Assembly: GCA_020726505.1 (NCBI GenBank) | Contig: JAHLEZ010000017.1 | Location: forward strand, 372,001 to 436,000 | Source: Leptodontidium sp. MPI-SDFR-AT-0119 | Taxonomy: Eukaryota > Ascomycota > Leotiomycetes > Helotiales > Leptodontidiaceae | Direction of reading: 5' to 3' | Length of the DNA: 64,000 nt | Shown here: one piece after another, positions 61,601-64,000 of the stretch | Layout of the letters: each line of letters begins with the position of its first letter | Position numbering within the stretch: position 1 is the first letter of the stretch | Made by a program: the position numbers and the translations under genes | Notes under the pieces: model-generated | What the model was told of the DNA's origin: nothing | The model's database searches: none | What the model saw: the letters and a program-made list of their open reading frames with translations, nothing else

Positions 61601-62825
61601 AGCATGATCATACTTTTTCCGCACGTGCGAGAGAAGCGATGGCTGCTGGTCGATGAGCATGTAAATAAGACCGCGGAGCACAGCTACCGCATTGTTAATG
61701 CGAGAGTCAGTGGCCTGGCAGAAGAAAAAGGATAGTAGCATAGCTGCGCTCTTGTCTCTGGCCCTCGTCAAGGCGCTCATCTCATCGATAATACCGCAAA
61801 GCAGCATCGTCTTGCCTTTGCCGGGATCGCCTTTGATCCACAGCAGTCGACCCTGTTCGTTGTTACGCCATTTGTGAAAGTCGGCATGGTCGAAGATCCA
61901 CTGGTACGAGCCTCGCAGCAGGCCGCCCTTCGTCTCCTCGATCCGCTTCTTGTCCTCGCGGGGATCTGTTGTCCGCAGGTCTTGTATGCAGCTTCGACTC
62001 TGTGGATCGAGCAGATGCAGCTCGTTTTCTTGCAAAAAAAGTCATTAGCGAATGATCGAAGATGAAATAACTAATCGTGTATTCACCTGTTCGAGAGTTC
62101 TGGATCTCCTGCCTTAGCCGTTTGAACGCGTGCTCTCTCCCTTCGCCATAGATGAGCGGCAAATAAATGCCGAACATGCCCAAGAGCGAGTACGCCTTGT
62201 CTTCTTCGCGCGTCGTCTGTCGATTTTTTGCCCACGACAATCGCTCATCGACTCCGAATTGAGACAGAGGAATTCCTTCAAGTGCTGAAATTGGAATCCC
62301 CGTTATCTCATGGATGTGTCGCTTTAGATTTTCCTTGTCTCCCAGTCGCTCGTCATATCGGGAGAAGAATTCAACTGAAGTTGGAGCGAGGAGTTCTTGA
62401 AGGGTCCACCCCCGCGTGAACCACTTGCTTTCCCGAAAAGCTGGTTCCCAGGGCACCAGGTGAGATTTGTTGTCAGTGTTGGAGGTAGATCCCGGAACAT
62501 CTGATAAATAGACGTAGCATTTAGCAGCATCGCGGTACCAGCAAAACATTGAGTTGATGGCCTCTGCAAGCTCAGTATTGTTCGTTTTGTCGATGCAACA
62601 TGTATCAACCCAGAAGTATTGTATACCATCCCGGCCAGCCTGTTCTCCGCAGAACCGGATCTTCTTGTAACCAGCTTTGTTCTTGCCCGTACCATCTATC
62701 AAGTCTTTGAAGGTAACCTCCTCGGCTTCCCATCTGTGCGAAAGTATAGCATATCGGGGGATTTTCTCGCCCAAATCCTCGGTCAGGCTGAACCCGCCAT
62801 CATTGTTTGCTTCCAGAAACCGCAT
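58601..62825 (-). CDS. HET-NACHT-WD40 (HNWD) NLR protein
   Basis: Three exons (62825-62087, 62028-60476, 60418-58601) give 1,369 residues, uninterrupted. The HET domain (residues about 20-180) shows YAILSHRWEAEEVTF, YFWVDTCCIDK and WFTRGWTLQELLAP. NACHT begins near residue 300: LLWIKGDPGKGKTMLLCGII (Walker A) and TCLAIDALDEC (Walker B), then a helical region. The linker LIHDARRFVVYSRSVLEQ...LYCSALIF leads into eleven WD40 units of 42 residues plus a degenerate twelfth. This is the architecture of Podospora HET-D/HET-E/HET-R. Family knowledge: WD repeats recognise a partner, NACHT oligomerises, and HET triggers regulated cell death in heterokaryon incompatibility. The specific partner is unknown. 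Confidence 0.95.
58820..60193 (-). repeat. WD40-encoding tandem 126-bp repeat array
   Basis: Eleven units run from 60193 down to 58820. Most are 126 bp; unit 7 is 117 bp (nine bases missing) and unit 11 is 123 bp. Units 2 and 6 are almost identical, both with HSGWVTSVAFSPDSKQV; units 1, 3 and 5 form a second type with GHSxWVxSVAFSPDGK. Units 10 and 11 are more divergent. Confidence 0.92.
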
Positions 62826-64000
62826 TATTCGATTAGATTTGAAAGGCCTGAAGGGAAGGAATTCTCGGCGAATATTAAGCCACCAAGTCGGTATGTATAT
62901 AAACTTGCTTATTGAGTTGGGAGAGGAGGTGGGATCTCACATCGACTGAGCTGGATGGCAGCCTCATTGGCAACAGCATCGCCGTCCATCACTGCGAACG
63001 CGCGAAACCAGCCAATCGCCAACCGGTTTACTGCAGGACATCATGAGCTGGCTGTCTAGACCATGCCACACTCATACGCAATGGAACCTTGATTTGTTGA
63101 TATCGTTGATGGCGTACCCTCACAGAATAGCAAAAGGAGAAAAGGAAAGAATAATAAGCCCAACTTAAAAGTGAACTAACACACCAGACAGGGGCGATTA
63201 GGTAGCGCTTTTGGATGTCGGTATTCTCGGCCAAGAATGGCTGATGGTCTGTGCTCAGAATCTTTTTGGGGTGCGGAATGGCGAAACCGATTTTGCATGC
63301 GACTGTACAAACCACTATCAAGTCCAATAAATTATTACCTATCTGGCCGCATAATCTTTCATCTGCATATATGCATGCAACCACGCATGCATACCTACAG
63401 TACATGCATACATGCATTTGACGGCGCAAGCCCGCTTCTGCACTGCAAGTCAGTCAAGTATGCGATGCGAAAAGGAAATAGCGGTAAGAGGAAATATCTA
63501 TTGGTCGATTTTCTCGTTTGTCCGAAGGCAGCTATGTACCACCAGTACACTATTTGTCCTTCCCTTCCTATCCAAGCTCAGGACCTCGAGGTATGACTGG
63601 TTTCAACGAGCAGGAGCACATGCGAATTGGTTTTGAGGGTCCATGAGGCTACTTTCCGTACTTTCTCTACATCCCCTTCTCATCCAGTGACAAGTGACTA
63701 GATTCACCAGTGTTTATTTCCTGCCATGGAGGAACGACCACCACTTTCGCATTTCACACCCCTTCAATATCAAACAAATTTCAAACAGTAATATAAAAAG
63801 ACTTTCCGACCAAATCCCCATTTTTCTCTCCTTTTTTTTCACGCTCACGAGATAGATACCCACTTATACCCACTTCAGCACTTTAGCATCCCCCCACTTT
63901 CTCAAACTCTAAAAAAATCTCACGATGCCTGCCCTACCTAAATATCCACCTTCCATACTCTACCTACTCTACTCCACCACACAGTACATTAGGTACATTA
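62826..64000. other. Upstream region of the NLR gene, no gene called
   Basis: This holds the NLR promoter. A cluster of ATGCAT-type palindromes lies at 63368-63418. The last 100 bases (C/T-rich, then ACG-ATG-CCTGCC at 63925) could be the leader and start of a plus-strand gene that runs off the window. Confidence 0.4.

Noticed and set aside
1..64000. CRISPR arrays, bacterial insertion sequences, tRNA and rRNA genes
   Set aside because: None found by reading both strands; the regular repeats present are the WD40 units, the 42-bp pair and simple sequence.

Overview
The window is filamentous-fungal nuclear DNA (Ascomycota, Pezizomycotina; a leotiomycete is my best guess, from general resemblance only). 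The evidence is short (about 45-65 nt) GT-AG introns in almost every gene, CT-rich 5' flanks, Zn2Cys6 and HET-domain proteins, RTA1 and cytochrome P450 genes, and a piggyBac relic whose premature stops look like repeat-induced point mutation. No bacterial-type operons, CRISPR arrays, rRNA or tRNA genes were seen. Exon models were built by hand from splice consensus plus reading-frame continuity.

Layout. 1.5-13.2 kb holds mostly conserved housekeeping genes: a SET/MYND protein, a large unknown protein with an HExxH motif, a secreted orphan, the SF3a subunit Prp9/SF3A3, and the DEAD-box helicase eIF4A-III/Fal1, the last two diverging from a 308-bp shared promoter. 14-23 kb is an accessory block: two paralogous CCCH zinc-finger genes on the same strand, with a DUF1996 secreted protein and a membrane protein between them. 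23.5-25.6 kb is a dead piggyBac element with perfect 30-bp terminal inverted repeats. 26.7-32.1 kb holds an orphan, a C2H2 transcription factor and a doubtful ORF. 32.8-37.0 kb carries a secreted GH47 alpha-1,2-mannosidase and a Zn2Cys6 regulator; then come an RTA1 membrane protein, mitochondrial ETF-ubiquinone oxidoreductase, an alanine/lysine-rich secreted protein built from micro-exons (43.8-45.6 kb), a P450, a small orphan, a GDS1-like nuclear protein, a 4.6-kb gene-free stretch rich in GGGAT repeats, and a complete HET-NACHT-WD40 NLR (58.6-62.8 kb).

Most notable: (1) the micro-exon gene, where a three-exon module has been duplicated with its introns and all later exons are phase 0-0, so any can be skipped without changing frame; (2) the HNWD NLR with eleven near-identical WD40 units, the architecture of fungal allorecognition receptors; (3) the HExxH gene, whose zinc-binding motif is split by an intron and partly encoded by an 18-nt micro-exon; (4) the piggyBac relic, where one intron and five C-to-T-type stops explain the whole broken frame; (5) the paralogous CCCH pair, one of which has lost a zinc ligand and appears to use a GC-AG intron.
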